From NCBI RefSeq assembly GCF_001641695.1, contig NZ_LSEF01000052.1, forward strand, positions 36,910 through 100,909: DNA of 64,000 nucleotides. Direction: 5' to 3'. The translations under genes and the position numbers were made by a program. This DNA is from Bradyrhizobium neotropicale (GTDB taxonomy: Bacteria > Pseudomonadota > Alphaproteobacteria > Rhizobiales > Xanthobacteraceae). Under the pieces are notes generated by a model that saw only the letters and a program-made list of their open reading frames with translations, had not been told where the DNA came from and did no database searches. Below, piece after piece: positions 11,863-21,868 of the stretch. Within the stretch, counting starts at the first letter, position 1; each line of letters starts with the position of its first letter.

Positions 11863-14013
11863 CTATTTTCCTTCCAGCGTATTGACCGGCATCCAGTCCG
11901 GCGCCGGCGGATTCGCGGCGAGCGCTTGGGCGCGTTTTGCGAACAGAGCTGATGGCGGATCGATCTCTGCTGCCCGCTCGAATGCTTCGACTGCCTTGGC
12001 AAAGTTCCGTGCGCGCCAGCACGTCAACCCTTCCGCGTAGGCCACGGTCACTTTCTTATGCTCGGTGCTCTCGGCCCCCGTCTCCGCCAGCGGCTCGAAC
12101 ACCTTGATCGCTTCGCCACGGCCCAGCACCCTGATCGCATCGAGCTCGCGCCAGGCGAAGGTCTCGCCCGTCTGCGCCATCGTCGTCTCCGAGGCCATGA
12201 TCGCGGTGCCGTAATATTTGTTGGCGCCTTCCAGCCGCGAGGCGACGTTCACGGTGTCGCTCATGACGGTGTAATTGAAGCGGCGCCGGGAGCCGATATT
12301 GCCGACTACGGCTTCTCCGCTGTTCAGCCCGATGCGGTGCGACAGGCCGCGGCCTGCGAAGGCTGCGTTACCGGTGTTGAGCTCGGTCAGCTTCTCGTGG
12401 CACTTCAGGGCGGCGCGGACTGCATTGCGCGCGTGATCGGGATCGTCGACCGGAGCGCCGAACATGGCGACGATGGAATCGCCGATATATTTGTCGACAT
12501 AGCCGCCGTGGCCCTCGATGATGTCGGTCATGGCGGACAGGTATTCGTTCATCAGCGCCACTAGCTCGCCCGGCGTCATCTTCTCGGCGATGGAGGAGAA
12601 GCCGCTGAGGTCGGAGAAGAACATGGTGACATTGCGCATCTCGCCGCCGAGCGCCGGCATCTTGCCCGAGGCGACCATGGTGTCGATCACCTCAGGCGCG
12701 AGGTAGAACGCAAAGCTCTTGCGCAGGAACCGCTCCTCGCGGTCGGCGATGACGAAGCGGTAGCCGATCATCATCGCGACCGCGGCAAGGCCGGCCAGCG
12801 CGGGCTCCGTCAGAGGCAACGCCAAGGCTCGAACGAACAGACCCACGGCCAGCGCAGCATAAACGGCTGTGAGCGCGACGTACGTCGCTAGCGCGCTGGC
12901 TGGCGCGAGCATGCAGGCCGCGCAGGCGATGATCGCTGCGAACAGGATCGTGAGCGCGGTCCGCAGCGGAAAGCCGAGCTCCGTCACCGCATCGCGTTCC
13001 ATCAGATTGCGGACTGCGGTGGCGTGCACGAAGACGCCGGCGATGTCGCTGCGCGGCGCGCTTGCGATGCGTGCCGGAGTGGGCAGGGCGCATCGCGCGG
13101 CCGGCGTCCCGTCATGTCCGCCGGAGAGGCGCATCGAGGTCAGCTTGCGGTCTTCGAAATTGAGGATCGTGCCGAGCAGAACCACCTTGCCGTCGAAGGC
13201 GCGGCGAAAGAAATCCTGGTCACCTTTCTCGACGCAGGCGCGCAGGTCGGCGAAGGAGAACGTCGGGACCTCGCGGCCCAGCCCCCGGAAATTGAGGGTC
13301 AGCGTGTTCGGCTCCGCGCTCGGAATCGCGTAGCCGCCAAGCGTCATCGCACCATCAGGTGCAAACTCAGGCTTCGCGTCCAGTGCGTGTGACGCGAGCT
13401 CGACAGCCATCGCCGGGACCGGTCTGCCTTCAACGGCAAAACTCAGCGGCATCCGCCGGATGACGTCGTCGGTGTCGGTGTGGACGTTGAGGGCGCGAAT
13501 GTTGTTTCGCACCGCCACTTGCTGCGCGCGGTAGGGCACGTCAGGGTGGTGGTTGCTCAGGATCTCGCCGAGCACCAGCTTGCCGGAATCGGAGGCCTGC
13601 CGCAGCGCGATCAGGTAATCCCGGTCAAAGCCCTTCATGCGCGCGCCGAGTGGCGCCTCGCCAAACGGGATCTCCGACTGCTCGATCGAGCTGGGAAAGA
13701 TCACGTCGAAGCCGACCACCTTTGCGCCGCCGTCGATGATGCTGGCGAGCACCCGGCCGATCTCGCGCGTCCAGGTCAGTGTCGGCGATCCCTTGAAGGG
13801 CGGCGTGTCGTAGGTCTCGCCGTCGATCGCCACGACGACGACCGGCGAGGCGGCGGGATCGCGGCGGTCACCGACGAGCTTGCCGCGCAGCGCCGTGAGG
13901 ATGTCGAGCGACAGACCTCGCAGGGCGTGAAGCGGAGGGGAGGTGAAGACCGCACCCGAAAGGAGTGCGATCAGGATTGCTGCAACGATGTCCCGCCTGC
14001 CGATCCGCCGCAT
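11863..14013 (-). CDS. CHASE2-domain class III adenylate cyclase
   Basis: 716 residues: an N-terminal membrane helix (about 8-27), an extracytoplasmic CHASE2 sensor (about 30-320), three membrane helices (about 335-415) and a C-terminal cyclase domain (about 455-640). The catalytic aspartates are in FFSDLSGF (about residue 468) and GDSIVAMFG; a lysine in DKYIGD and an aspartate in MSDTVNVASR fit ATP rather than GTP specificity, and the Asn/Arg of NVASR fit transition-state contacts. It likely makes cAMP in response to a periplasmic cue. The FecR-like protein gene ends 18 bases upstream, so the pair forms an operon. Confidence 0.92.
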   Translation of the reverse strand: MRRIGRRDIVAAILIALLSGAVFTSPPLHALRGLSLDILTALRGKLVGDRRDPAASPVVVVAIDGETYDTPPFKGSPTLTWTREIGRVLASIIDGGAKVVGFDVIFPSSIEQSEIPFGEAPLGARMKGFDRDYLIALRQASDSGKLVLGEILSNHHPDVPYRAQQVAVRNNIRALNVHTDTDDVIRRMPLSFAVEGRPVPAMAVELASHALDAKPEFAPDGAMTLGGYAIPSAEPNTLTLNFRGLGREVPTFSFADLRACVEKGDQDFFRRAFDGKVVLLGTILNFEDRKLTSMRLSGGHDGTPAARCALPTPARIASAPRSDIAGVFVHATAVRNLMERDAVTELGFPLRTALTILFAAIIACAACMLAPASALATYVALTAVYAALAVGLFVRALALPLTEPALAGLAAVAMMIGYRFVIADREERFLRKSFAFYLAPEVIDTMVASGKMPALGGEMRNVTMFFSDLSGFSSIAEKMTPGELVALMNEYLSAMTDIIEGHGGYVDKYIGDSIVAMFGAPVDDPDHARNAVRAALKCHEKLTELNTGNAAFAGRGLSHRIGLNSGEAVVGNIGSRRRFNYTVMSDTVNVASRLEGANKYYGTAIMASETTMAQTGETFAWRELDAIRVLGRGEAIKVFEPLAETGAESTEHKKVTVAYAEGLTCWRARNFAKAVEAFERAAEIDPPSALFAKRAQALAANPPAPDWMPVNTLEGK

Positions 14014-14031
14014 CGCGCCGTCGCGGATCGC

Positions 14032-14712
14032 TTATTCGAGCCGCAGCAGGCGCCCGACGATCGGCGTCGACGATGAAGTCGCGCTGGCATCGACCTGGAA
14101 CGTGTAGCGCTTGGCGCCAAGGATGGCGAGATAGGTGCCGCCCGGCGTCAGCGACTTCCCGGCCTTGGCAAAATCATAGAACTTGCCGCCTTCCATGATC
14201 TCGCTCTTGAGCGGCACGCTGATCGTTGGCTCCTTGCCGTCGGTGCGCTCGATGACCAGCGTGCTGCCGCTCTTGGCCTGGACCATGGGCGAGACGCCGT
14301 AGATCGTCGGCAGCTTGGCGGGAGCGCCCTTGGTGTCGGATCGCATGGTGCGGAATGTGGTCGCCGCACTCTGGTTCGCCTGGCGTTCGGAGAGCTGCGC
14401 GGCGTTGGTGTCGCAGGGCACCTTGACCCGCTGCACGTCCCCGAGCTGCACCGTGCTCTGGTCGGAGCCGACCAGGACGACGCCTTCGCTGATCGTTTCG
14501 CGCAGGCAGGATTTGAGATAGCTGAGCGTGACGCTCGCCTTCGGCCCGAGCTTGATGATCTTGCCCGGGGCCACATAGTCCATGAATGCGATGCCATCGA
14601 CCTTGCCCTGCACGTCCTCGACGATTGCGGCCGGCGTCTGCGCGACCGCGGGCACCGCGAGGCAAAATACGCCGACAATGGCGCCGATCAGGCTTCTCAT
14701 GGGCTTTCTCAT
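14032..14712 (-). CDS. FecR-like periplasmic protein, partner of CHASE2 cyclase
   Basis: 226 residues from ATG 14712 (ATG 14700 also possible). An N-terminal signal peptide (IGAIVGVFCLAVPAVAQ) is followed by a FecR-like segment: AAIVEDVQGKV, then PGKIIKLGPKASVTLSYL. FecR-type proteins beside CHASE2 cyclases are a recurring pair and probably deliver or modulate the signal sensed by CHASE2. A second beta-rich half ends with LRLE. Its direct role is not known. Confidence 0.75.
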   Translation of the reverse strand: MRKPMRSLIGAIVGVFCLAVPAVAQTPAAIVEDVQGKVDGIAFMDYVAPGKIIKLGPKASVTLSYLKSCLRETISEGVVLVGSDQSTVQLGDVQRVKVPCDTNAAQLSERQANQSAATTFRTMRSDTKGAPAKLPTIYGVSPMVQAKSGSTLVIERTDGKEPTISVPLKSEIMEGGKFYDFAKAGKSLTPGGTYLAILGAKRYTFQVDASATSSSTPIVGRLLRLE

Positions 14713-14881
14713 CCAATTCGACTGTACGCGATTGATCCCCGTCGGTCCGATCCTTAGCAGCGGCTGGCGCAGCCAAGTGTGACCGGAATCACTCTTGGTA
14801 TTGGTGCACATTATATGGAACTGGTTCAAACACCGAGGGGAAGGCCCGGGTCGTGGCGAACCGGTCGGCGGAAAGGCCGGA

Positions 14882-16018
14882 TCAGGCCGGAGAGACCTCG
14901 GGCGGTCGGTTTCCGTCCGGGCGGCTCTCGGCCGCTTCTTCCATGACAGGTGAGAGAGTGGCCTCGGATTTCTGGAACGGAGCCGTGCTCTGCCCGGCGG
15001 CGATCGCCACGACCTCGTCCCAGCGCGACAGAAAGGCCTCAACGCAGGCCGGGTCGAATTGTCGCCCCTGGTTCTCGCCCAGGTAGTTGCGCGCCACCTC
15101 GAGCGGCATCGGCTCTTTATATGGCCGCCGCGTCGTCAGGGCGTCGAAGACGTCGGCGACCGCGACCACGCGCGCGGCGATCGGAATCTCGTCTTCCTTC
15201 AGGCCGCTCGGATAGCCCGTGCCGTCCCAGCGCTCGTGATGGCCTGCGGCAATTTGCGCGCCGAGCTGGATCAGCTCGCAGGTGGAATCAGCCAGGATAC
15301 GCTCGCCGATCGTCGCATGGGTGCGGATCACCGCCATCTCTTCGTCGGTCAGTCGGCCGGGCTTGAGCAGGATATTGTCGGGAATGGCGACCTTGCCGAC
15401 ATCGTGCAGGGGCGCGGCCAGATAGATGTCGCGGCAGAGCCGCGCCGGCAGGCCGAGCTGCTCGGCGATGATACGGCTGTATCTGGCGACCCGCAGCGTG
15501 TGCTCCCCGGTATCGTTGTCGCGGTATTCGACCGCGAGCGCGAGCCGGAGGATGATTTCCTCCTCGCGCTCCCCGAGCTTCTGGGTCGCAGCCGCGACTG
15601 CATTGGCCAGATCCGCGGCACGATCGTTCTGCTTGCGGACGGCGACGCCGAGCCGGATCAGGTTGCGCAGGCGCACCGTCATCTCGACGCTCTGTGGCTG
15701 CTTGGGCAGGAAATCGGTGGCGCCGGCTTCGAGCGCCTCCATCTTGACGTCGTCGGTCTGCCGCGAGGTGATCATCGCGATCGGGATGTCGGCGCAGCCG
15801 GGCAGGGTACGGAAGGCGCGGATGAAGCTGATGCCGTCCATATGGGGCATCTCGTAGTCGACCAGCACGAGATCGAAAGCGCGCTCGCGCGCGCAGGCGA
15901 GCGCATCGACGGGATCGAGGAAGGTGGTGGCCTCGACCAGCCCCTCAGCCTCGATATGACGTTGCAGGAAGTTGAGGACGGAGCGGCTGTCATCAACCAG
16001 AAGCGCTTGAGTCAGCAT
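14882..16018 (-). CDS. Response regulator with HD-GYP domain
   Basis: 378 residues. Residues 1-120 are a receiver domain: acidic pair VDDS, phospho-acceptor Asp in VLVDYEMP (about residue 53), conserved Thr/Ser in ITSR and Lys in LPKQP. Residues about 150-340 are an HD-GYP domain with LHDVGK, GHHERWDGTGYP and related metal-binding histidines, indicating hydrolysis of cyclic di-GMP. The gene is divergent from the chemotaxis operon, 269 bases away, so it may couple Che signalling to c-di-GMP levels. Confidence 0.93.
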   Translation of the reverse strand: MLTQALLVDDSRSVLNFLQRHIEAEGLVEATTFLDPVDALACARERAFDLVLVDYEMPHMDGISFIRAFRTLPGCADIPIAMITSRQTDDVKMEALEAGATDFLPKQPQSVEMTVRLRNLIRLGVAVRKQNDRAADLANAVAAATQKLGEREEEIILRLALAVEYRDNDTGEHTLRVARYSRIIAEQLGLPARLCRDIYLAAPLHDVGKVAIPDNILLKPGRLTDEEMAVIRTHATIGERILADSTCELIQLGAQIAAGHHERWDGTGYPSGLKEDEIPIAARVVAVADVFDALTTRRPYKEPMPLEVARNYLGENQGRQFDPACVEAFLSRWDEVVAIAAGQSTAPFQKSEATLSPVMEEAAESRPDGNRPPEVSPA

Positions 16019-16287
16019 CGGCGGCCCGGGCTCTCTTCGCTGGCGTCGGCACGAGCCCGAGGCATAGCCCGGTGGAATTTAACGCCAAGCAAATGCGCCG
16101 GCCGGGCAAGGCTGCCGGGGATATGCACGCTTCGCATGAGATTTCGGCAGGCTATGCACCTTTGCGTGCGGTTGCGCGAAGTCCGCGGGAATGTGACCCG
16201 TAGTTGTACGGACCACCCCGTTAGGAGTTTCCTCATTCGATTCGCGTCAAACGTGTATCGGAATTTCAAGCAAAGGCGGGTGCAGCG

Positions 16288-16611
16288 ATGTCGCTCAATC
16301 CCACGGAGCCGAAGTGGTCGTTGCGGTTGCCCGCCGACTGCAGCATCGCGGCCATTCGCAGCGTCTATGACCTCATTCGCGAGGCGTTCGGCCGGCAAGA
16401 TCGGCTCGAAATCGACTGCTCCAGCGTCGACAAGGCCGACGTGACGTCGATCCAGCTCCTGCTGTCGACCGCCAAGACGGGGGCGGCCCAGGGGCGTCCC
16501 GTCGTCCTGACCTCGTTTTCCCAGTCTCTGCGCAACACCCTCCGCCGCGCCGGATTCGCCAGCGAGGCGATGATCGATCAGCATTTCCCGCAAAAGAAAG
16601 ATGGCACCTGA
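16288..16611 (+). CDS. STAS-domain protein heading the chemotaxis operon
   Basis: 107 residues with an anti-sigma-factor-antagonist-like STAS fold: a central strand LEIDCSSV, then DKADVTSIQLLLSTAKTGAAQGRPVVLT. The serine normally phosphorylated in SpoIIAA (DSSG-type turn) corresponds to DVTS, so a phosphorylatable Ser/Thr is retained. Its stop and the cheY start share one base. It probably acts as a small signalling or scaffolding partner of the Che complex, as in other alphaproteobacterial Che operons led by STAS genes. Confidence 0.8.
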   Translation: MSLNPTEPKWSLRLPADCSIAAIRSVYDLIREAFGRQDRLEIDCSSVDKADVTSIQLLLSTAKTGAAQGRPVVLTSFSQSLRNTLRRAGFASEAMIDQHFPQKKDGT

Positions 16612-16976
16612 TGGCCACGATTCTGACCGTCGATGATTCCCCCAGCATTCGGCAGATGATCAAGGTCGTGCTCGAGCCGGCCGGTCACAGCGTGATCGAG
16701 GCCGGCGACGGTGCGCAAGGCCTCGCCAAGGCGCAGGCCGGCAAGCTCGACCTCGTGATCACCGACCTTAATATGCCTGTCATGAACGGGCTGGAGCTGA
16801 TCCGGGCGCTCCGCAAGCTGCCGGGCGCCGTCGGCATGCCCATCGTGTTCCTGACCACCGAATCCAACGATGCGGTGAAGCAGGAAGCGAAGAGCGCCGG
16901 CGCCACCGGCTGGATCACCAAACCCTTCAAGCCCGAGCAGTTGCTCGCCGTCGTGGCCAAGCTGGTGCGCGCATGA
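16611..16976 (+). CDS. cheY: Chemotaxis response regulator CheY
   Basis: 121-residue single receiver domain. Acidic pair Asp8/Asp9, phospho-acceptor Asp52 (VITDLNMP), conserved Thr in LTTES and Lys in TKPFKP are all present. It carries the phosphoryl signal from CheA to the motor or serves as a phosphate sink. It overlaps cheA by ATGA. Confidence 0.95.
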   Translation: MATILTVDDSPSIRQMIKVVLEPAGHSVIEAGDGAQGLAKAQAGKLDLVITDLNMPVMNGLELIRALRKLPGAVGMPIVFLTTESNDAVKQEAKSAGATGWITKPFKPEQLLAVVAKLVRA

Positions 16977-19045
16977 GCGCGATGGACCCGACCGAGGTCT
17001 TTCGCCAGGAAGCCAGCGAGCTCTTCGAGGTCCTGGAAGGTGCTCTGCTCGATCTTGGTCAGCGTCCCGACGACCGCGAGCTGGTCGATTCCGCCTTTCG
17101 CGCCCTGCACACGATCAAGGGCTCCGGCGCCATGTTCGGCTTCGACAAGGTCGCCTCCTTCACCCACGAGTTCGAGACCGCGTTCGATCGCGTCCGCAAG
17201 GGGGAGATCAGGCCGACGCAGGAGCTGATCTCGGTCGCGCTCGCCGCCAAGGACTACATCCGCGCGCTGATCGAGGATCCGCAGTCGACCGATGATATCA
17301 TCGGTGAAGCGATCCTCGACGACCTCAAGCGTTTCGTGTCGTCCGACCGGCTGGAGGCTCCGGCTGCAGAGGTCGCGGAAGCGCTGGCCCCGGCCGAAAG
17401 CAAGCAGGCCGGCTGGCATCTCTATCTGGAATTCGAATCCCACATCCTGCGCAACGGATCGAATCCGCTCGATCTGCTGGAAGATCTCTGCAAGCTCGGC
17501 CCCTGCTTCGTCGTGCCGATCACCGACGGCGTGCCGTTTCTCGACGAGATGGACCCGGAAGACTGCTATCTGAAGTGGGACGTCAAGCTACACGCGGCCT
17601 GCGACAAGGACGCGATCGACGACGTCTTCATGTTCGTGCAGGACGAGATGAAGCTGACGCTCTCGCCGCTGGAGCATGTCGAAGCGCCCGCTCCAGTGCC
17701 CCTGTTCCAGCTCCTCGACGAGGAGCCGATGCCGCCTCCGGTGATGGAGAAGACCGCCCCAGCGGCCGAGGTTGCTGCGGCACCGGTCGTCGACGAACCC
17801 GAGCCGAAATCCGAGATCAAGCGTGAGGCGCCGGTGCGCCGCGAGGAAGCCAAGCGCGAAGAGCGCGGCATCGCCACCGTACGTGTCCAGGCCGAGCGCC
17901 TCGACGAGCTGATGGACCGCGTCGGCGAGCTCGTGATCGCGCAGGCGCGGCTGACGCAGCTGGCCTCGGCCGGCTCTGATCTCTCGATCAAGTTGATTGC
18001 CGAGGAGATCGAGCGCCTCGCCTCCAGCCTGCGCGACACCACGATGGGCGCGCGCATGGTGCCGATCGGCTCGCTGTTCGGCCGCTTCCGCCGCCTCGTG
18101 CACGACCTGTCGCGGGATCTGTCGAAGCCGGTCGAGTTCGTCACGTCGGGCGAGGACACCGAGCTCGACAAGACCATGATCGAGTGCCTTGCCGATCCGT
18201 TGGTGCACCTGATCCGCAACGCCATCGATCACGGCATCGAGGACACCGCGACCCGTGCCGCCGCCGGCAAGACCGAGCAGGGCCGGATCGAGCTCGCCGC
18301 CGTCCATTCCGGCGCGCAGGTGCTGGTCACCGTCAAGGACAATGGCGGCGGCCTCAACACCGCCCGCATCCGCGCCAAGGCGGAAGAGCAGGGCCTGATC
18401 GCGGCCGGGGCTGCGCTCACCGACCACGAGATCCACCAGTTCCTGTTCCATCCCGGCTTCTCCACCGCACAGACCATCTCGGCGCTGTCCGGCCGCGGCG
18501 TCGGCATGGACGTGGTCAAGCGCACCATCGAGAACATGCGCGGCTCGATCGATCTGTCGACCAGGCCGGGCCAGGGCACCACCGTAACGCTGCGCCTGCC
18601 GCTGACGCTCGCGATCATCGAGGGCCTCCTGATCCGCGTCGGCGAAGGCCGCTACATCATTCCGCTGTCGGCGGTGGAGGAATGCGTCGAGCTGAAGGCC
18701 GAGGACGAACGGTCGCGCGGCCGCAACTTCCTCAACGTGCGCGGCAACCTCGTGCCGTTCCTGCGCCTGCGTGAGCTCATGACCGCATCCGGCACGCCGG
18801 ACCAGCACCAGAAGACGATCATCATCTCGACCGGCGAGACCCGCGTCGGGCTGGTCGCCGACCAGATCATCGGCAACCACCAGACCGTGATCAAGTCGCT
18901 CTCCAAGCTGCATTCGGACGTCACGATCTTCTCCGGCGCGACCATCCTGGGCGATGGCACGGCGGCGCTGATCCTCGATGTCGCGCAGCTCGTTGCGCTG
19001 GCGCAGTCGAAGGTCGAAAAGCAGCACATCAGCGAGGCGGCATGA
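16973..19045 (+). CDS. cheA: Chemotaxis histidine kinase CheA
   Basis: 690 residues in the usual order. P1 Hpt at 1-105 has phospho-accepting His46 in LHTIKGSGAMFGF; a P2-like segment lies at about 140-240; a Pro/Glu-rich linker (about 245-300) precedes P3 dimerisation with LDELMDRVGELVIAQARL. P4 ATPase contains LVHLIRNAIDHGIE (N box), VKDNGGGL (G1) and GRGVGMDVVKR (G2). P5 CheW-like domain covers about 545-680. It overlaps cheY and cheW by four bases each, so stoichiometric coupled translation is likely. Confidence 0.96.
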   Translation: MSAMDPTEVFRQEASELFEVLEGALLDLGQRPDDRELVDSAFRALHTIKGSGAMFGFDKVASFTHEFETAFDRVRKGEIRPTQELISVALAAKDYIRALIEDPQSTDDIIGEAILDDLKRFVSSDRLEAPAAEVAEALAPAESKQAGWHLYLEFESHILRNGSNPLDLLEDLCKLGPCFVVPITDGVPFLDEMDPEDCYLKWDVKLHAACDKDAIDDVFMFVQDEMKLTLSPLEHVEAPAPVPLFQLLDEEPMPPPVMEKTAPAAEVAAAPVVDEPEPKSEIKREAPVRREEAKREERGIATVRVQAERLDELMDRVGELVIAQARLTQLASAGSDLSIKLIAEEIERLASSLRDTTMGARMVPIGSLFGRFRRLVHDLSRDLSKPVEFVTSGEDTELDKTMIECLADPLVHLIRNAIDHGIEDTATRAAAGKTEQGRIELAAVHSGAQVLVTVKDNGGGLNTARIRAKAEEQGLIAAGAALTDHEIHQFLFHPGFSTAQTISALSGRGVGMDVVKRTIENMRGSIDLSTRPGQGTTVTLRLPLTLAIIEGLLIRVGEGRYIIPLSAVEECVELKAEDERSRGRNFLNVRGNLVPFLRLRELMTASGTPDQHQKTIIISTGETRVGLVADQIIGNHQTVIKSLSKLHSDVTIFSGATILGDGTAALILDVAQLVALAQSKVEKQHISEAA

Positions 19046-19506
19046 TGAACCTGGGGCAGGCCGGCGAGCATCAGGCCGACGCGATGCAGGTCGTGATGAT
19101 CGGTCTCGGCGAGGAGAAGTTCGCGCTCGACGCGGGCCTCGTGCGCGAGATCATCGATCCGGTGCCGGTCACCAAGGTCGCCGGTGCACGGTCGTTCGTT
19201 CCGAGCGTGATCAACGTGCGTGGCAACGTCATTCCGCTGGCGGACCTGCGCATCCGCTTCGGCATGCCGCAGACCGACACCTCCGCCGATACGCGCATCG
19301 TCGTCATCGAGATCCAGATCGACAACAAGCCGGTTCTGGTCGGCGTGACCGCCGACAAGGTCTACGAGGTCACGGAAATCTCGCAGACCGACGTGCAGCA
19401 GACGCCGCGTGTCGGGATGCACTGGAAGCCGGAGTTCATCCGCTTCATCACCAAATGGCGTGAAGAGTTCGTCATCGTTCCCAACATGGAACGCATTCTG
19501 AATTGA
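19042..19506 (+). CDS. cheW: Coupling protein CheW (first copy)
   Basis: 154 residues with the CheW fold: FALDAGLVREIIDPVPVTKV, then VINVRGNVIPLADLRIRFG, which is the receptor- and CheA-binding core. It links the receptors to CheA P5. The start overlaps the cheA stop (ATGATGA). A second, clearly different CheW gene lies at 21315, so the two may serve different receptors. Confidence 0.95.
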   Translation: MMNLGQAGEHQADAMQVVMIGLGEEKFALDAGLVREIIDPVPVTKVAGARSFVPSVINVRGNVIPLADLRIRFGMPQTDTSADTRIVVIEIQIDNKPVLVGVTADKVYEVTEISQTDVQQTPRVGMHWKPEFIRFITKWREEFVIVPNMERILN

Positions 19507-19510
19507 GATT

Positions 19511-19539
19511 AAGTCCCACGGGCGGGACTTGAGGTTTTT
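19511..19539 (+). terminator. Hairpin with T-run between cheW and first MCP
   Basis: AAGTCCC and GGGACTT form a perfect 7-bp stem (19511-19530) with a 6-base loop, followed by GAGGTTTTT. It resembles an intrinsic terminator or attenuator and would separate cheYAW expression from the receptor genes behind it, giving differential stoichiometry rather than a full stop. Confidence 0.55.
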
Positions 19540-19551
19540 GGGAGGCTGGAA

Positions 19552-21249
19552 ATGAGGTTTACGGTCAAGGCAAAGCTGGCCAGCGCATTCGGCCTGGTCA
19601 TCATCCTGTCCATGGTCGCCGGTGGCGTCGCCTACATGAAGCTCGGCGACATGATGGCGACCGCAGACAGCATGGTCCTGCGCGCCAAGCGCATGGAAAA
19701 GGCCACCCAGATCGAGAAGGATATCCTGCTTCAGCTCCGGGCAGAGAAGAATGCCATTCTCGGGACCGAAGCCGATGCCGAACAGTTTGCCGCCGACGCT
19801 GCCAAGCGTCGCGAGCAGGCGATGAAGACCCGGGATGAGGTCTACGCTCTGGCGAGCGAAGCCGGCAAGAAGCTGCTCGACACCTTCGCCGGCGCCTACG
19901 CCAAGATGAATGCGTACCAGGAGGAAACGATCCGCCTGGCGAAGACCGACAAGGCGAAAGCGACCGAGCGCTCGATGAACGAGGGCCGCAAGGTCGTCGC
20001 GGACGCCTTGGAGTCGATGGGCGCATATGTTGAAAACACCAAGAAGCAGATGGCCGATCAGGCCGTCCAGTCGAAGGAAGAGGGGCACCAGGCGCAGTTG
20101 ATGCTGGTGACGCTGCTGGGCGTGTCGCTGATGGTCGCGATCGGTGCGGCGCTGTGGATTTCGATCTCGATCAGCCGTTCACTCGGCCGCGCGGTCGGTC
20201 TTGCCGGCGCGGTGGCGAACGGGGATCTCAGCCAGACCATTCCTTCCGCCAGCAACGATGAGATCGGCGACCTCGTCAGGTCGCTGAACGTGATGGTCGA
20301 AAAACTCCGGCAGATCGTTGCGGAGGCCCTCACGGCTGCACAGAACGTCTCCGCCGGCAGCCAGGAACTCTCGGCGAGCGCCGAGCAGCTCTCGCAAGGC
20401 GCGACCGAGCAGGCTTCGTCTGCGGAAGAGGCCTCTTCTTCCATGGAAGAGATGGCCTCGAACGTGAAGCAGAACGCCGACAACGCCAACCAGACCGAGA
20501 AGATCGCGGCGCAATCGGCCAGGGATGCCGAAGCCAGCGGCGCCGCCGTAGGGCGCGCCGTCGAGGCGATGCAGACCATCGCCGAAAAGATCACGATCGT
20601 GCAGGAGATCGCGCGCCAGACCGACCTGCTCGCGCTCAACGCGGCGGTCGAGGCCGCGCGCGCCGGCGAGCACGGCAAGGGCTTTGCGGTGGTCGCTTCC
20701 GAGGTGCGCAAGCTCGCCGACCGCAGCCAGGCTGCCGCCGCCGAGATCGGCACGCTTTCGACGGAAACCGTGAAGGTCGCCCGCGAAGCCGGCGGCATGC
20801 TGTCCCAGCTCGTGCCCGACATCAAGAAGACCGCCGAACTGGTGCAGGAGATCACGGCGGCCTGCCGCGAGCAGGACGTCGGCTCGGCCCAGATCAATCA
20901 GGCGATCCAGCAGCTCGACAAGGTCGGCCAGCAGAACGCCAGCGCGTCCGAGCAGGTGTCGTCGACCTCCGAGGAACTGGCCTCGCAGGCCGAGCAGCTC
21001 CAGTCGACCATTTCGTTCTTCCGGATCGATCACGCTACGCGCAAGGACGTTGCCCCAGCCGCGCCGATCGACCGTGCCGTCGGCCAGCTCCGCGCCAAGG
21101 CAGCGCACATGGCGGCGGCCGATCGCGGCAAGAAGAAGCCTGCGCCCGCGCGCCAGCCGGCACGGGCCCTGAAGGTCGCCGGTGGCGGCGGCTTCGCCTT
21201 CGACATGGACGATCGCGAGGACGATCGCGACGCCGAGTTTCAACGCTGA
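19552..21249 (+). CDS. Methyl-accepting chemotaxis protein (first copy)
   Basis: 565 residues: a membrane helix at about 10-28, a periplasmic four-helix-bundle-like ligand domain (about 30-185) rich in charged helices, a second helix at about 190-210, one HAMP domain, and a signalling domain with the highly conserved tip [21 protein letters not shown]. The C-terminus ends in a Gly-rich/acidic tail ([14 protein letters not shown]) rather than a NWETF-type pentapeptide. A GGGAGG site precedes ATG 19552. The second MCP shares its N-terminus and tail closely but has an extra segment after HAMP. Confidence 0.94.
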   Translation: MRFTVKAKLASAFGLVIILSMVAGGVAYMKLGDMMATADSMVLRAKRMEKATQIEKDILLQLRAEKNAILGTEADAEQFAADAAKRREQAMKTRDEVYALASEAGKKLLDTFAGAYAKMNAYQEETIRLAKTDKAKATERSMNEGRKVVADALESMGAYVENTKKQMADQAVQSKEEGHQAQLMLVTLLGVSLMVAIGAALWISISISRSLGRAVGLAGAVANGDLSQTIPSASNDEIGDLVRSLNVMVEKLRQIVAEALTAAQNVSAGSQELSASAEQLSQGATEQASSAEEASSSMEEMASNVKQNADNANQTEKIAAQSARDAEASGAAVGRAVEAMQTIAEKITIVQEIARQTDLLALNAAVEAARAGEHGKGFAVVASEVRKLADRSQAAAAEIGTLSTETVKVAREAGGMLSQLVPDIKKTAELVQEITAACREQDVGSAQINQAIQQLDKVGQQNASASEQVSSTSEELASQAEQLQSTISFFRIDHATRKDVAPAAPIDRAVGQLRAKAAHMAAADRGKKKPAPARQPARALKVAGGGGFAFDMDDREDDRDAEFQR

Positions 21250-21254
21250 CCAAC

Positions 21255-21277
21255 CGGTCCGGCCTCGTGCCGGACCG
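21255..21277 (+). terminator. Perfect hairpin between first MCP and second CheW
   Basis: CGGTCCGGC and GCCGGACCG pair exactly (9 bp) around CTCGT, 6 bases after the MCP stop. No T-tract follows, so it may stabilise the upstream mRNA end or be a weak terminator. Confidence 0.45.
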
Positions 21278-21314
21278 CGCTCATTCGCAAACCCTGGGAC
21301 CTTTGGACTGAATC

Positions 21315-21803
21315 ATGGCCGCAACCTCGCAATATCTGACGCTCGGGCTCGCCGGCGAGACGTTCGGCATCAGCATCCGCAACGTCCGCGAGATCCTCGA
21401 CATGCGGCCGATCTCGCGCCTGCCGCACGCGCCGAACTTCCTGCTCGGCATGATCGACGTGCGCGGCAGCGGTTATCCGATCGTGGATCTCAGGACCAAG
21501 CTGGGTTTGCCGAACGCGGCGGCGACCGAAGCCACCCGCATAATCATTCTCGACGTACCGATGAAGGATCGCCTGGTCGGCGTCGGCTTCGTCGCCGACT
21601 GCGTCTTCGAGGTCACCGATATCGACGAGCAGGCCATCGAGCCCGTGCCCGAGGTGGGCGGCAAATGGCAGTCCGACTATGCGGCCGGCATCGGTCGCAA
21701 GGGCGAGAAGTTCGTCATCATCTTCGACCTCGCCAGGCTGATGGCGAATGACGAGATCCCGGAAGGACGCGATGCGGCGGCGGATGCATCCCGCGCCGCC
21801 TGA
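21315..21803 (+). CDS. cheW: Coupling protein CheW (second copy)
   Basis: 162 residues: [23 protein letters not shown] at the N-terminus and a [22 protein letters not shown] core, where the family N-V-R-G turn is kept as DVRG. It differs substantially from the first CheW and has a longer polar C-terminus. It lies between the two MCP genes, suggesting a dedicated receptor/CheW module duplicated around it. Confidence 0.93.
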   Translation: MAATSQYLTLGLAGETFGISIRNVREILDMRPISRLPHAPNFLLGMIDVRGSGYPIVDLRTKLGLPNAAATEATRIIILDVPMKDRLVGVGFVADCVFEVTDIDEQAIEPVPEVGGKWQSDYAAGIGRKGEKFVIIFDLARLMANDEIPEGRDAAADASRAA

Positions 21804-21868
21804 GTTTGCAAAAGTATGCGTGGTTGAGCGTACGCACCCAACCCCAATTCGAACTGAATGAGAATGCC

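Noticed and set aside
17588..19027. Long minus-strand frame opposite cheA
   Set aside because: Antisense shadow of the well-supported cheA; composition rich in Arg/Asp/Leu and no domain.
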